Under the pieces are notes generated by a model. That model did no database searches. It was not told the origin of the DNA and saw only the letters and a list, made by a program, of their open reading frames with translations. Shown here one piece after another: positions 49,622-62,278 of a stretch of 64,000 bases of DNA. Position 1 is the stretch's first letter. Every line of letters starts with the position of its first letter. A program made the translations under genes and the position numbers. This DNA is from Hydnum rufescens UP504 (lineage: Eukaryota; Basidiomycota; Agaricomycetes; Cantharellales; Hydnaceae): contig MU128937.1 in assembly GCA_014904985.1 (NCBI GenBank), positions 124,001 to 188,000 on the forward strand. The letters run 5' to 3'.

Positions 49622-52600
49622 TTACAATAGAAGGACTTGGATATCGAAGTCCTCCAGGACACACTTCCAGTCTGCCCGTGCAAGCGAAAGATCTACTCGA
49701 CGCCAAACCTCGTTCACAATTTGCTCAGCAGTATCAATATCGAAGCAACATTTCTTCCTGTGAGAGACGACGGTGGAGCCAGCAAGGTTAAAAGTAAAAT
49801 GATGATCAGCGAAATGGCCCGAGGACCCTGAGCAGGAGATGTGGATTCCCAACTAGGTTCCCAACAAGAAATTGAAATCTCACCTGAAGAGATCAAAAAT
49901 TTCAGGTACCATGCGCCGATATGAATGATCTACTTCACATCCGGCAATGATGACCGGCCACGTTAAGCTGGAAAAGTGGCCCATGTCAGCGATTAGTGCA
50001 TGCCCCGCCCAAACACCATAGTGACGACTAAGGGAAGGGTACCACTTACTCTACACACATGGACATCTTCTGTGCGCTATCCAGGCAGCGCTCCAAGATC
50101 TGCTGTGCAAAAGTTTGCACACGCTGATCATGTCGTTCAACGTTGAAAATCAGGCGCAACAAAACGATCTGAACATGGAGAATGAGGAAGATCAGGCTGG
50201 CATTCAATGCGCGGAGAGAGTCAGCGTGCCTGGAATGCCATCAGATGCGCATGACATCCGTGTTCTATACGCCTTGCTGTCATTGTTTTGAAGTCGATCG
50301 GCTTATTATTTTCATCGGGAGGGATTTCTTCGTCTGCTCCGACCTCAGTGAAGTGAGAAGCGGACGCTAACTCGCTCCTAGAAGCGTCCTCGAGTTCCGT
50401 GAGAAGTGCACACGCTTCAGCGTGGAGAGCTACGACGTCCGCAGGGACAGATCCTTCATCGAAGGGTTCCTCGGTGAATTGGATCGTGTCACCGAGACTT
50501 CGTGCACGGGTGAGCAGTGAGCTAACCTAAAGGTTGGAGCAATAAGACATGAAGACCTAGAAAGCTGGAAAGCAAATGCATACTTTGGCAATAAGAAAGA
50601 GTGACTGCCGTGACATCCCATAGACTTTTTCGATCGAAAACCGATGATAGCTCCCTTCTTCTTCTTGAAACCACCAGGAAGGTCTCCCTTTTCCAAGCAA
50701 AGCAGGCTCTTCTCCTGATGTCAAGGAACCTGACAGGGAGCGGATTAGACTCAGGAAGTAGAAATCAAGTTGGCCAACGTACCAAAGGTATCATAGACTG
50801 CTAGAATCTCGAGGAGAAGCCTGGCAGGCGAGACGTTCACACCTCCGCCGAAGGACGTTCGAGAAGGTGCATTAGCAGCAAGTATCCCCTCCGGACCTCC
50901 GCGGATTCTAATTAGATCCTTGGCTAACAGTAAATTCGACTGAAATCCATGACCACCGGCAAAAATCTTTCACAGCATTTATGTCAGCAATTGTATCAGA
51001 CACACTGGAAAAAGACTACGAACATCAATCAGGGCAATAGTCACACTTGCAGCCAAAGCTGCATCACTCCAGGAGCCGTCGACTGTTTGGCATGCATATG
51101 CCAAGCACTGTGTTGCATTCTGGCGCAGTAAAAGTCCCAAACGAAGGGATTCACCCGACGCTTGAGCGGATGTTGACGGCACTAACTTGGTGGCAGCGGT
51201 CATGGGCAAGGCTCCATTCTGTTGGTAAGATCGTCCGGGATCAGATCGTGAATGCAAAAAAGACTAGCATCCGAGGAAATCAGCTTCTGAAGGGAACGTT
51301 CCAATAGAAAGAGACTGACTTGATGCACCGCTGCCACACCGAGTAAACTGAGCCGAAGTGCCTCAATGGGAGCACTCTGCCGAGGCAGGACGGATAAAAC
51401 CATGGGGAGTGTGCTAGCAAGCACAGGATTTAACGCAGCCGAAGTGTGTATAGCCATGATGAGATCAGTACTGAAGTTGGCGTAGTGCCGGATCTATTCG
51501 CGCCGAAAAGATGGTTGTCAATGGTAACATCCAACCGATAACGCTCGGAACAAGGGGAACTAGAACACAAGGCTCCCGAGGCTAATATCGCTTGGGTCTG
51601 CCGACGCGTGGGAAACAGGGCTATGACAAAGCCAACGAAGCAAAGCTAGGGCTCACCAAGTCACGCTCTTTTAAAGTCCTGAAGAATGGTTCAATGGGAT
51701 CGGGTCCAGAGTTGATAACGAGTGGGGTATTGTTCCACTGCCCATGTGACAGAGCTGTGGCTGATTCATACACAGAGAGGGCTTCTGGGGATGGTGTCGA
51801 ATAAGAGTCGTTGGTGAGTGAGGGAGAGGATATATTAAGGGGGTCAGCTTCGTATTCTGCATTGTAATCGTCGACTTTACTAGTTGCGGCGGGGGTATAT
51901 GCGAATTGTGGCAAGCCGGACTGTGCAAGTGAAGTGCTTGGGATCCATTTGGACGACGGGTCCCCCCCTTGTGGATACGGGAGCTGGTTGAAATCGGGAG
52001 GATCGAGATTAAGAAGGGGGTAAGACATGGGCAAAGGCTGTTGGTATAGAGGAGAGGGTGATGAAGCCGAGGATACTTGGGAAGATGAGGAAGCCGAGAG
52101 AGGAGAAAGCCCGAGGGGGGTTGCAGAGAGGTCTACAGGACCACGTACATTTAAATTGAAGGGGACGCGAGGATCTGAGACATGCGAAGAGAATGTGGGT
52201 GCTGGCCCATACGCGAATTGGGGATAGGGGCCGCCGGAATAGGAAGAGGAAGGTTGAAATACTTGAGAATGAGATGGCCCGGCTAGACGTCGTCGCCTGA
52301 AATCTGATCCCGCAAGATGAGCCCTAGTGCTATGAACATTGTTGTCAAAGGGGGACACGGATAGAAAGAGAGGGCAAGAACACGGACTCATCGCCGGATT
52401 CACTGCTGATACCATCGTCAAACACGCCTGAAGTGCCTGAGAGTGCGCTTCCCGTGTCTTCGGAGGCACTCGAGGCCGAAAGAGAGGACGGAGTGGAAGG
52501 GCGCAATCTCCGAGAAGGGGTGAGGCCATACTGGCTGACTTGGTCGCTAGACCCAAGAGCTGGGAGCGTGTGGGGGACTAGGTGATTTGGTAAGCAGGAT

Positions 52601-53192
52601 AGTAGAATGATTTTTCACGATAAGACCCACCACGATTAGAGGATCTGGATTGGACGGACACATCTTGCTCAGGGGAGGTGGAAGATCGGACACGGCGCGA
52701 CCCCTTTTTCCGATTAGTTTCAGTAGGCCAGGTGCACTCTCGTTGGGCATGGTCGCAACGGGTGCATATGGGCTTGATTTCGTCGCACTGAGGGGGAGGA
52801 GATTAGGATCGGATGAAAAGGAAAACGATGGGGCTGACTTTGATTTTCTTGGTGCGACAGGTGAGGCAACCTGCTTTGCTGCGAGTGTACTTTGGTCGCC
52901 GTTTGGTGTGTGTGGGTGCCTCACCCAATGCACCAGGGTTCATAGGATCGAGAACGTGCATGCTCGCTCGCTGCAAAGTTGAGGAGCGGGGAGGAGGAAG
53001 AGAAGGGTTTGACAGCATTTGCTGGTGCGCCCGGACTCGAGCAGAGGGGTTGTCGAAAAAAGACGAGTCGTCGCCCGAGGAGTAAATGTCGTGAGCGTCG
53101 TTGAAAAAAGCGCTAGGATCAAGCCTAGGAAGGGAGCGAGCATCGCGGGGAAGATATGGGTCAAAAATGGGCAGGGGGGCTGTATCGAGCAT
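49622..53192 (-). CDS. Zn2Cys6 transcription factor with fungal TF domain
   Basis: Nuclear DNA-binding regulator; target genes unknown. ATG 53192 opens a Pro/Ser-rich N-terminus. The zinc cluster spans an intron: KAGCLTCRTKKIK|CDEIKPI, then CTRCDHAQRECTWP. This gives six Cys with the standard CX2CX6C..CX2CX6C spacing. A long disordered Ser/Pro/Gln segment follows (about 52550-51620). The C-terminal part is the Fungal_trans_2 type: ALNPVLASTLPMVLSVLPRQ, SAQASGESLRLGLLLRQNAT, SFGGGVNVSPARLLLEILAV and the terminal VNEVWRRVDLSLARADWKCV, LEDFDIQVLLL. The zinc cluster near residue 110 and the regulatory domain at the C-terminal end are as expected. Internal exons at 49.9-51.6 kb were only partly resolved. 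Confidence 0.82.
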
Positions 53193-53924
53193 GGTGGTTG
53201 CGGGCTGGTACTTACGCAGAGATATTATCCATCCTCCACAGGTCTGATGTTATATACGGAGAAAGAGGAAGAAAGAAGAAAGTCTGGAGAAGTAACGTAA
53301 TGCAATAATGAAATCTTTCAAGGAGACCTCTTTGTGTGGGCGGTGCACATGGGCACACCGGAGGAAAGACAGTGTGTTCTCGAGGGCGGGGAGGGGGGGG
53401 GAGGTAGTGGTGGCGAACAGGCAGAAACCGAGTAGAGCGTGTGCGACGTCGACCGAAGCAGGCACTTGACTGACCACGAATTATTTCGAGCTTGGAGAAC
53501 TTAAAGTCAACTCCGGAGGAGAACGGATCATCATCTTCGCATTTATTTGATTTTTTTATTTTTATTTTTATTTTTATTTTTATCTTGTTTTGGCTGATGT
53601 CTTTACTTAGGACAGGGATAGAGGCTGCAAGTGAATCAGGTTGCGTGGCACCGAGCAACGGTGGTGGCTTGGTCCGCGGGATATGTTGGTGCGATTGGCT
53701 TCATCCCAGATCTGGTTCATTCGGTGCTATCGCCTTGCTGCTCGGTGTGAATCCCGGGCTGAATGTCAGGCTTGATTGCGATTGCGCGTTTGGATTGGAC
53801 TGGGAGGCTGACAATGCCAGGCTGATTTGGGTCTGTCCTGCGGGCTGGACTCGAATGTTGCCTGCTATAAAACAGTACTCTAACCCAAGCTAGTTTTTCA
53901 CTCTAGTCTCGACCACACCCCTCG
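53193..53924. other. Divergent promoter region with TTTTTA microsatellite
   Basis: 730 bp between the Zn2Cys6 start (-) and the hypothetical gene (+). It contains a TTTTTA-type repeat at about 53551-53583 and a G-rich tract near 53382-53401. No coding support. Confidence 0.5.
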
Positions 53925-55233
53925 ATGTCTGACTCAGTACGGGCTTTGAACACTCTCACCGGATATCCATCTGATATCCCACAGTCTCGTATACCTGCTC
54001 TCTCTCGCACTGGGATACCAACACACTTTTCGTCTCCAACTGACTCAGCCAACCCATCCCACCCCTTTTTGTCACGGAAACAACTGGAGATGCGCCACAA
54101 CCTCCACCCATCCAAAAGGCAGCGAGAAATTCAAAGACAGTATATCTATCCAGTGAACCACGTGCCCGTGAGTAAGACTATCCCCTCCGGCCTCCTCGTC
54201 AACCCGGCCGGACTGGGTCGCTATCCAGACTTGACGCCTCTATCAACGCAATTATATGGGTCGGACACCATGGCCATAGCCCCTGCGATAATACCCATTG
54301 GGGAAGGACCAGATATCCCTCGAGCCGTCCTTGGACCCTGCTCGGTCATTGCTCCCTTGCCAACGATTACGACACTTACGAGAGTAAGCCTTGCTGACTC
54401 CGCAGCCATCGGGCACCCAACACGTGGCACCCCACCACCGCCGCGCACGGCCGCGGAACCAAGGCAAAGCCAATCCAGGAACCAGGGGCACCCCGCCCGA
54501 CACCGACATCATGCCACATCACGTACCTCGTTCCCTGGTCCCCTTCGTCGCTCCTCTTCCCTCCATCGAGGTCGTCCCCGCCCACCTCCTGCCCCTAAAA
54601 TTTCGCCCCCCGCCCAACTCGCCTTCCGTGGTCCCCCGTGCTCTGTAGATCCAACACTCGAGCCAAAGGTCGCATAGTAAATCTTGTCAATCTCGAATGC
54701 GAATCCACTACCACATCCCCCAGCACATCAACTGCCCCCGTCGCGAAGTCTATGATCGGGGCGTCATCACCTTGTGAATCTGAATTCCGTCCCCAACCGG
54801 TTTCCCTCGACGTGAGCTCATACCTGGAGGCCCTTTACCATCCTGCGCCCCCCAGAGAACCCCAAATAATGCTTTGTTAATCAGCAGGGCGGTGACTGAA
54901 CATTATCCTACTATACAATACGCTTCCATTCCTGCTCACCATCCAGATAGAGCCCGCGAAACGTGGAAGAAACTCGCCGAATTAGGCATGGCCCCCACGC
55001 CTGTGATAGATTCATCAGCACCGGAGGACTCATCGGGCGACGAGAGTGAGACCACTAGCTATAGTGAAACATGCCAACATGAGCCACCTCCTATAGAATC
55101 AGGGGGTCCTAACGAGGCCCACTACGCACGGCTGAGAAGACTCTGGTCACCCAGAACGCTTGGTTCAAATCGCTCACTCGTCCCTATGCACCCGGATATT
55201 CGGCACGTTCTCTCCGTGCTCCGCTCTCCTTGA
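53925..55233 (+). CDS. Hypothetical disordered protein
   Basis: Not recognised. ATG 53925 opens MSDSVRALNTLTGYPSDIPQ in a frame of about 250 codons rich in Pro, Arg and Ser. Further open pieces follow after probable introns: LECESTTTSPSTSTAPVAKS, PVSLDVSSYLEALYHPAPP and, to 55233, RARETWKKLAELGMAPTPVI with an acidic Ser tract (SSAPEDSSGDESET) and DIRHVLSVLRSP. No membrane segment, signal peptide or catalytic motif is visible. The phase of the joins is not certain, so it might be two genes. It starts head-to-head with the Zn2Cys6 gene. Confidence 0.45.
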
Positions 55234-55968
55234 CTCCTGCCTGCAATGGCCATAACTCGTACGGGTCGTGTTCCTGAGAGTCAGGTCCTGCTTCGTGGTT
55301 TCCCTGGCGCGGGTTACGGCCACCCTCAGGGCATTATAACGAGGCTGGCGAATCTGTAAACCTATATATAACAAGTATTTATGCCCAGATCGGCATTATT
55401 TGAAGGGGCAGCGCGCGATTCAGTATAGACTTCAAGTCTTGATATGGCATTAGGTCAACTGCCAATTACTGTAATCCCAAAAATGGTCAGCTTGTTGGAC
55501 ATTGCATACAAGGGATTGTCAAGTTGAGGGACTCGTAGAGATTAGAATGGGACGCACTCTTGCGACCAATCCCAATTCAGCAAAGTCTGGCAGTGCTAAT
55601 ATAATCCAGTGTCAAAACACCAACAGAGATCATGGTAGATAACAACCCAGGCTCTAGACTGCCTTATGGAGATCATTCGATGCCCAAAAGGTGCTCAGCA
55701 CACTATAGTTGCCGAAGCAAGAGGAGTATTCAGAACCCAAACCGGTCGCGAATTTCCAAAATGGTACAAAATGGTAGGTCTTCGTTATTCAGCTCGATGA
55801 CCTCGATCTGCATCGTCAAGTACACGTAAAATCACTTCACGGGGCAAGGACCCAGGTTATTTTGACTTCCCAAATGTTGATCCACACCTGGGATTGGGAT
55901 GCTTTTGGATTAGGGATAGTAAGGAGGAAAGATACAGCAGGCAGCCAGTGTGTGACGCGGCGAAATGA
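55234..55968. other. Intergenic, no gene supported
   Basis: 0.7 kb between the hypothetical gene and the 3' end of NAA50, containing only short frames. Confidence 0.4.
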
Positions 55969-56673
55969 TCAAGGTTGGTCCGGTGGGGGTGGGGGTGCAA
56001 TCTCCTTCTCTAATAACCATGCATTCCGCGGCTCTAGTCTCTTGTAATATTCTTGAACCTCTGAAACGACTTTGAACCCACACTTTTCATAGAACCGTCG
56101 CGCGTCTGTATTGGAGGTTTGGACATGAAGGTATATATGAGTGATGCGTGGATGTTTGGCATCTATCGTCGGCGGGGGTGTGCTTGCTGCAAGGATTATC
56201 TCATCGAGAGCTGCCGTGCCAATCGAAAAGTTACGATACGGCTGAGTTCATATGTGTCAGTAGAAAGACGGATGTGAGGTTCATGGGACTATGCGATAGA
56301 AAGTCTCACAGCAAGAACACCCATGGTCATCATATATAGCTTTGATTCACCCTCCTTGGAGCCTTTCTCAATCCGACTGCAGGTCGTCCCCACCGGAATA
56401 TCGTTGAAATAGACTTCAAAATAAAGACGCCAGTCAGGCCAAAGAGTTGAAGATAAAGGGAGAGCATGGCTTGTCACTCAGTCTACAGTAGTCTTCAACT
56501 TCAGGTTGTACGATGCTCTTATAGAAAGAGTCCGAATACTTGACCGGGAAGATAACCGAATTCAGTTTGCGGACTGTGCCCAAGTTGTTGATTGTTATCG
56601 CGGAAGTCGTGATCCGCGGAACGAGCGCCGTTTTGGTCCCCGAAGGAGAGACAGTAGTCGGGGTCCCAGACAT
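55969..56673 (-). CDS. NAA50: N-alpha-acetyltransferase 50-like (GNAT)
   Basis: GNAT acetyltransferase of the Naa50 type, which acetylates nascent N-termini and works with the NatA complex. ATG 56673 opens MSGTPTTVSPSGTKTALV. Conserved blocks follow: TVRKLNSVIFPVKYSDSFYK, then after an intron FNDIPVGTTCSRIE, SKLYMMTMGVLAPYRNFSIG (the acetyl-CoA loop; the usual RRxGIG is changed here to YRNFSIG), ITHIYLHVQTSNTDARRFYE and KCGFKVVSEVQEYYKRLEP, ending in a Pro run and TGA at 55971-55969. The YYKR motif and LHVQxSN are diagnostic. The altered acetyl-CoA loop is unusual but basic or glycine-poor variants exist in the family. Divergent from the SLT gene. Confidence 0.85.
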
Positions 56674-56801
56674 CTGCGGTGGTAATGTCGTCGGTTGGAA
56701 TTGCCCAAGTATAATTGCATCCGACTTAACCCCGTTCCATTGTTAGGTACGATTGTCTGTTCAGACTCTGCTGCTTGGTTTCCTGCGTTGGGCCCCCTCA
56801 C
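56674..56801. promoter_or_regulatory. Compact bidirectional promoter, NAA50/SLT
   Basis: Only 128 bp separate the divergent ATG codons of NAA50 (56673) and the secreted lysozyme-like gene (56802). Confidence 0.45.
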
Positions 56802-58186
56802 CATGTTTCCCGCCACCCTCCTTATCCTTCTCTCTCTCGCCGCCCTGCTTGCCAATGCTGCCAGCCACACCGGCCGCCATGGCACCTCTCGCTCTCGCAG
56901 ACGCCTAGCTCCCGCTCTTGGTCAACGTGCCTCTCATGCTTCCAAGAGGTGTAAAGTTCAGCCTGCAGCTTCTCACGCAGTCGTTCCAAAACCCAACCAC
57001 AACTTTTCCTCCTCGACGGTCTCTTCTCATTCCTCAAGCTCCTCAAGTTCCTCAAGCTCCACAGTTCCTGCCCCTTCCGTTAGCCCCCCTAGCTCCCCCC
57101 CACCCAGCTCCCCCAAGCCTGGTGTCATCCAAGTCTCTTCGCAACAGTGCGGTGCCAGTGGTGCCTCTAGTACGTCTCCCCATACATCTTTTGGTCCTCG
57201 CCTTCACACAGTGCCTCTCAACAGCCCAAGTCACTCCTACCGATGGTCCCAACGGTCGTCTTCTGTGGCTCAACGTATGCGTCATGCATTTAGACCCCCT
57301 TGTGAATGCACAAGACTGATTCTTCATTCACTAACTAGTGTGGTGTGGATGGGGGTGGTTGGAATCCTCCCTTCATCCGCGCCTCGGACCTCATTACTCA
57401 GGATCTCACTACGGCCTTGAAAAACCCCAACTCCCCCTTCAAATCGTGCGCCCCGTATCTCGATCTTTTCAACAAGTACGCCAATATCAACGGCAGTCAG
57501 TAGCATTCAGTTTTTATACACACTCCAACCTCATTGCTCCCAATTTAGTCCCTCCTATCCTGGCGACCTCGATTTCCATGCAAGAGTCCGGCTGCAACCC
57601 CGCGACCGTCGGCGGCGCTGGCGAGCAAGGGCTCATGCAGATCACCCAGGATAAATGCGGTGGTGCCCCCGGTGGCAACTGGTGAGTTCCTCGCTAGCAG
57701 TTGCGCCGTGTTGTCTAATGCACTCGTCTTCGAATAGCAGGGACCCTGTAAGTGCCACACCCAGGTTACGTGCCAGTAAGTACGCTAATCCCAAATTCAG
57801 GATTTCAACATCCGGACTGGTCTTGCATACTTCAAATCCACTCTGGACTCAAATGGAGGCAACGTTTTGCTTACGATGGGACAGTACAACGGGTGGGACG
57901 TGGGAATGAGTGAGTCCACTCCCCGCACTTGACCTTTCCAGTGATAACTAATTGTTCGCCGTCTCCACAGCGATTGCTAAAGCCACGGCTGCTGCACATA
58001 CTGGCTGTTGCCGATGCCAGAACAACCTAGATTACCTGCAGCAAGTGATGAACGGCTGGCTTCAGGTTTCTGCGCTTTGCCATGTATCTTCACTTTCGAT
58101 CAACTCACCCGTGCTGCTTTTTACAGAACCTCGACCCCTACGCCGCGAATCTCGGCCTCTACTTCAATCTGAATAAGTGCAACTAG
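56802..58186 (+). CDS. Secreted lysozyme-like transglycosylase (SLT domain)
   Basis: Predicted secreted protein with a soluble lytic transglycosylase fold. ATG 56802 opens a signal peptide (MFPATLLILLSLAALLANA). A basic segment and a long Ser/Pro-rich linker with a Ser run follow. The catalytic domain begins with ILATSISMQESGCNPATVG, where the Glu of QESG fits the SLT general acid, then GEQGLMQITQDKCGGAP, RDPDFNIRTGLAYFKSTL, VLLTMGQYNGWDVGM, NNLDYLQQVMNGWLQ and the end NLGLYFNLNKCN with TAG at 58184. Several Cys suggest disulfides. Such domains cut peptidoglycan in bacteria; in basidiomycetes the role is unproven, perhaps defence against bacteria. Confidence 0.82.
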
Positions 58187-59266
58187 ATGTCTTCAAACGA
58201 CTATGTGACGTTCTTTCGGATGCATCATGCCATACGTTGCTTCATCCATCCCACTGTTTTGTGCCATTTGGCTTTCATTAGCACATACCTCCATTCATCT
58301 CGTTTTTGTTTAACCTTCACTCTGTGCCATGCTGTGCATCTGCAATTCCTGCCACCGATCTCTCCGTAATCATCCATCCTGAATATGCCTTCAGTCCTTA
58401 CCCCTCTCCATCGGTTTTTCTTCGCTGTTCCCCCCCTTCCCCCCTTTGGCTAAACACTATCATCATCCAGGTTGATCAAGGTAGGATCCCAAACCTCGGC
58501 AGGCAGGTACAACCTTGTCGATCTTTTCGCTTTACCCTCACTTCTATACCCCCCTTCCCTCGTTCGTGCGCCCTCTCCTCCTCCATGATTGATTCATGAG
58601 ATACGGAACCACCTTGCCTTGATGGGCTGTCCACTGTTGTATTCTGGCGATACCACTCTTTACATACGTAGTGTACGAAATTTTAAATTGTGTACATGCT
58701 TATCAGTGGCAACTGGTATAGTGCGGGGGACTCGATCACCGTAGAAACGGGGACAAAAAGACCCATCTCGTGTATCTAAGTTATTATCGTTGGCTTAGCA
58801 CCAGCCGTGGCTCAATTCATTTACTCGATTTCGCACCTTATTACTTGCTGGCCATGGAAAGAGGGTGTAGTTATACGCATACAGTACCACAGCCGATTTG
58901 CACTCCTAATTATCGTAACTAATTATCGAAATGCCTGGCCACAAATTTGCATGACTGGGGTGAGTAGTGCGATGGACGGACGCCGGCGAGCGCAGGGGGT
59001 CCATTCCCAAAGCAAAACATCCTTTTTGAGACAACGTTAAGAAGTACACTAAACAGGTTTACAATGGCATCTCCAAGGCCTCCCTTTTCGGACGGTAACA
59101 AGCCTGGCTAAATTACACACAAGGAACTGGACGGTGTTGGTTGGTGGGTTGGTTGGTTGGGACCTCCGTTTGGGCGCGCGCGCAAGTTACAAGTCGGTCC
59201 ACAAATACAAATCGCGCAGAGATAAAAAAAAAAAGAAAGGGGTAAGGGGGGGGGCGGGGCGGGGGG
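58187..59266. other. Intergenic between convergent SLT and DAK genes
   Basis: 1.1 kb without supported genes. A GGTT-type run (about 59140-59160), an A run (59225-59235) and a G-rich tract (59246-59267) lie near the DAK 3' end. Confidence 0.45.
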
Positions 59267-62056
59267 TCACCCAAAGAGAGCGTTCAGGATCACCCAAACG
59301 CCCCATGCACCAGGGTCAGGCACGTTCTGCTCTTTCAATGCTTTCTGATCGACATAGGACCCTCGGCCCACTTTGGCTTCGAGATGCCTGGTTGCTTGAG
59401 CCGCTTCGTGCGCTTCTGAAAGGGCGTGGCTGAGGATCGAATTAGTAGTGGAGCCGGGGGTGGGAGTCTGAAGAGCTTCAATGAAGGCTGATAGTGGGTC
59501 CACGAGTGTGCGGGAAGGAGGTCTTGCACGAGTATCTAGAATGAATAAAGTTGAATTTATTGGCGGTTCTTTAGCACCAATAGTGGGGCTCTGGTCGTCC
59601 TCTGAGGGAGGAATATGGAGCCACTCACATTTAAATAGGACGCTCAGAGCGTCGCTAGATGCCTTGGACCACGCTTGGAATGTCATTTCGGGGGATGCGG
59701 GGTTGGTATCTTGTGCAAAGGAGCGGAGATGACTAGCAAGTCCAGAAAAGAATATGCTTTTGCAGGGTAGCGAGCGATGTACTCGGGTCAAAGTCCAATT
59801 CCAGGTGGTTGGGCGGCTAGAAGGTCTCTACTCACGAGTAGAGGGCGCCACTCGTTCCTCCCATATTAACATCGACGACGTCGGCAATCGCTAATATGTC
59901 TGCAATGACATTGGTACCTGCGATGCGTTTTGCTTCTATGGCTCTGAGGATTCCTTTGGTTGTAGTAGAGAGGGTGAGATAAGGGTTGGGTCCAAAAGGG
60001 AAAATGTAGAACCGGTTCTGAGTTAGGGGCTTCCAGGACGAAACCCGCACATATACTTTTTTCGCTCACGTACCTTCACCACCTGCTTTGAGGGTCAGGC
60101 CGGCATCACCATCACCAGCGAGGGTATCTTGGTGAGTAATTTCAGGCTCAGCAGCGATAAGTGCTGTTGCAGCGCGTGATATGGCAGAGACAAATTCTCC
60201 AGAATTGGATGCTATGGATGGAGTCGGACACATTCATCATGCATAGAAAATATCGATGAAAGTTGTTCGGGATATATTAGGAGGCGCTACGATCAGGAAT
60301 GAATTGTGTGGAGAAGAATACTACTCACGGGCGAGAAGTGGAAGATTATCATGGGTCGTAGGAACTGGCTCCTGTGTCGGGGGGGTGGTGGGTTCGCTCG
60401 AGACAGATGGATCACTTGGGGCATGCCAAGGCCAACCGGGCACTTCCGCTGGGGCGTCAAGAAGCTCTAGGATATCGTCATCAGACCATGGTATATTCCT
60501 CAGTGTCTTGCGTGGAAGAAGCAGGAGCGTCAAACTGAAGCCCAGCATGTTGAGGGATGTCTAGACCCAAGGTCTCGTTGGTCAACAATGTTTGTCAAAT
60601 TCAAGCAAAATTGCCCTGCGTCCGATGTCTCACCATATAAGTTCCTGACAGGACTCGGCGAATAATGAACCCGTGGCTTCGAAGCCATTGAACGGCTACA
60701 TTGCCAAATACCCATGTATTTGGATCTAGCATATGAAGGTACATGTAGTGGAGTTGGGTACGACTGACCTTCTTTCACTATGCCGCCCATCTCCAGTTGA
60801 CTCACCGAACCGAGATTATTCACTAAGAGAACGAATTGATCCTTTCCATCACGTTGAAGGGAGGGGGAAAGGAAACCGCGCTCAGGATCGGTCTCTATTG
60901 ATGAAGTCAGGTGGTTCAGGAGCCGAGCCACCAACTTCTGCAAGGTTGGATACGGTCTTATACGGGCAAATCCTGGTTCATTATGAATCCCCATGCCTAA
61001 AGAGGGTTGCAATAGCGTTGAACAGAACGTCGTGGAAACTGAATGCAAAATAATTACCAACCAAGTTCGAGTTCATCCACAGCCAGACGTGAGGCATGAG
61101 GTTCAGTTCCTGGAATCTAGCATTTTTGTGACCAAGTGCGGTAAGAGTCCATATCCTAACATCACCGAATGGAATGAATTTACATGGCAATGTTCAAGAC
61201 CTACACCGAAAGTGGCGATATTTTTTGCAACAAATTTAGCGAGAGCTTCGACTTGATCGAGAGACCCTCCGCGGTGTGCTAGAGCACCAGCAATCTTATA
61301 AACAAGGACGGTCCCCGCAAGCCCACTATTACAGCCTCGGATGAGCATACAGAATTTCAAAAATCACATCTGAATATTATTCAGGGGGATTCACGCACCG
61401 CCGACCGATCAAACCAGCTTGGGTTCGACCAACAGCCACATCATCGGCGACAATGACGGTGCGAACATCCGCGGATTCAGAATCGTGGGCAGTAGCACGA
61501 TGCTGCTCGGCAGCAAGACCAAAATGTAACACATCTCCAGTGTAGTTTTTGACGATCAATAAAATGCCTTTACTCGAACCTCTGGATACAAGGTTAATCG
61601 CCTGTCGGATCTGGGAGACAGTAGGGCTAGCAAAGATTGATCCGATCACGGCAGCGGAGAGCACTCCAGCACCAACAAAAGACGCATGAGCAGCTGAAAG
61701 ATCGAAGATTCGGGGTCAGTTGCGTGAAGTCCATCAGAGGAAATTTGAGAGATAGATTCACGCTCATGGCCAGCTCCGCCGCCACTTATCAATGACACGG
61801 TTCCTAGTGCAGGGTCTCTAGTATACACAACTGGGAATTCCTGGCTCATTAAATCGAGCCCCGAAGAAAATATAGGAAAATTTACCGCGGTGTTTTTCAT
61901 CGAGGGAAAGAGCTGGATTGAGGTGTACGAGCCCATTCAGACTGTCAAGACCCAATTGCGAAGGCGCATTGAGAAGGTGTTTGTCTATTGATCTTCATAA
62001 ATGAATGACCTCCAGTTTTTTCAATCCAATAAGAGATACAGACGGAGATTGGACAT
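59267..62056 (-). CDS. DAK1: Dihydroxyacetone kinase
   Basis: Cytosolic ATP-dependent kinase that phosphorylates dihydroxyacetone, detoxifying it and feeding glycolysis. The start at ATG 62056 gives MSNLRL, then after a 47-bp intron SIDKHLLNAPSQLGLDSLNG, LVHLNPALSLDEKHR|VVYTR. The DAK1 (K) domain shows TVSLISGGGAGHE, AHASFVGAGVLSAAVIGSIF, KGILLIVKNYTGDVLHFGLA, GRTQAGLIGRR and GLAGTVLVYKIAGALAHRGG. Later come GFIIRRVLSGTYMTSLNM and GFSLTLLLLP. The DAK2 (L) domain shows ITHQDTLAGDGDAGLTLKAG (ATP/Mg-binding Asp), VVDVNMGGTSGALYS and IFFSGLASHLRSF. The protein ends GVWVILNALFG with the stop at 59267. Both domains needed for activity are present in the usual fused eukaryotic order. No frame break was seen. 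Confidence 0.9.
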
Positions 62057-62278
62057 GCAGGCTGAAGAGGAAATCCAGATACCAGTGCGAGTTGAAATAA
62101 GACGCCGCTGGACTATTACCTTGGGCTACTTACGGTGCCGTCCGGTTTCCGAGGCTCTCGGCAATCCCCGAACTCCATTTCCACATTTTCAAGTTTTCTC
62201 GACCAAGGATCCATCAGTCGTGAGGTCACCGTGTACCTTTTCTCTCTCGGAAATATGCCTTTTGCTCTATCTTGAAAT

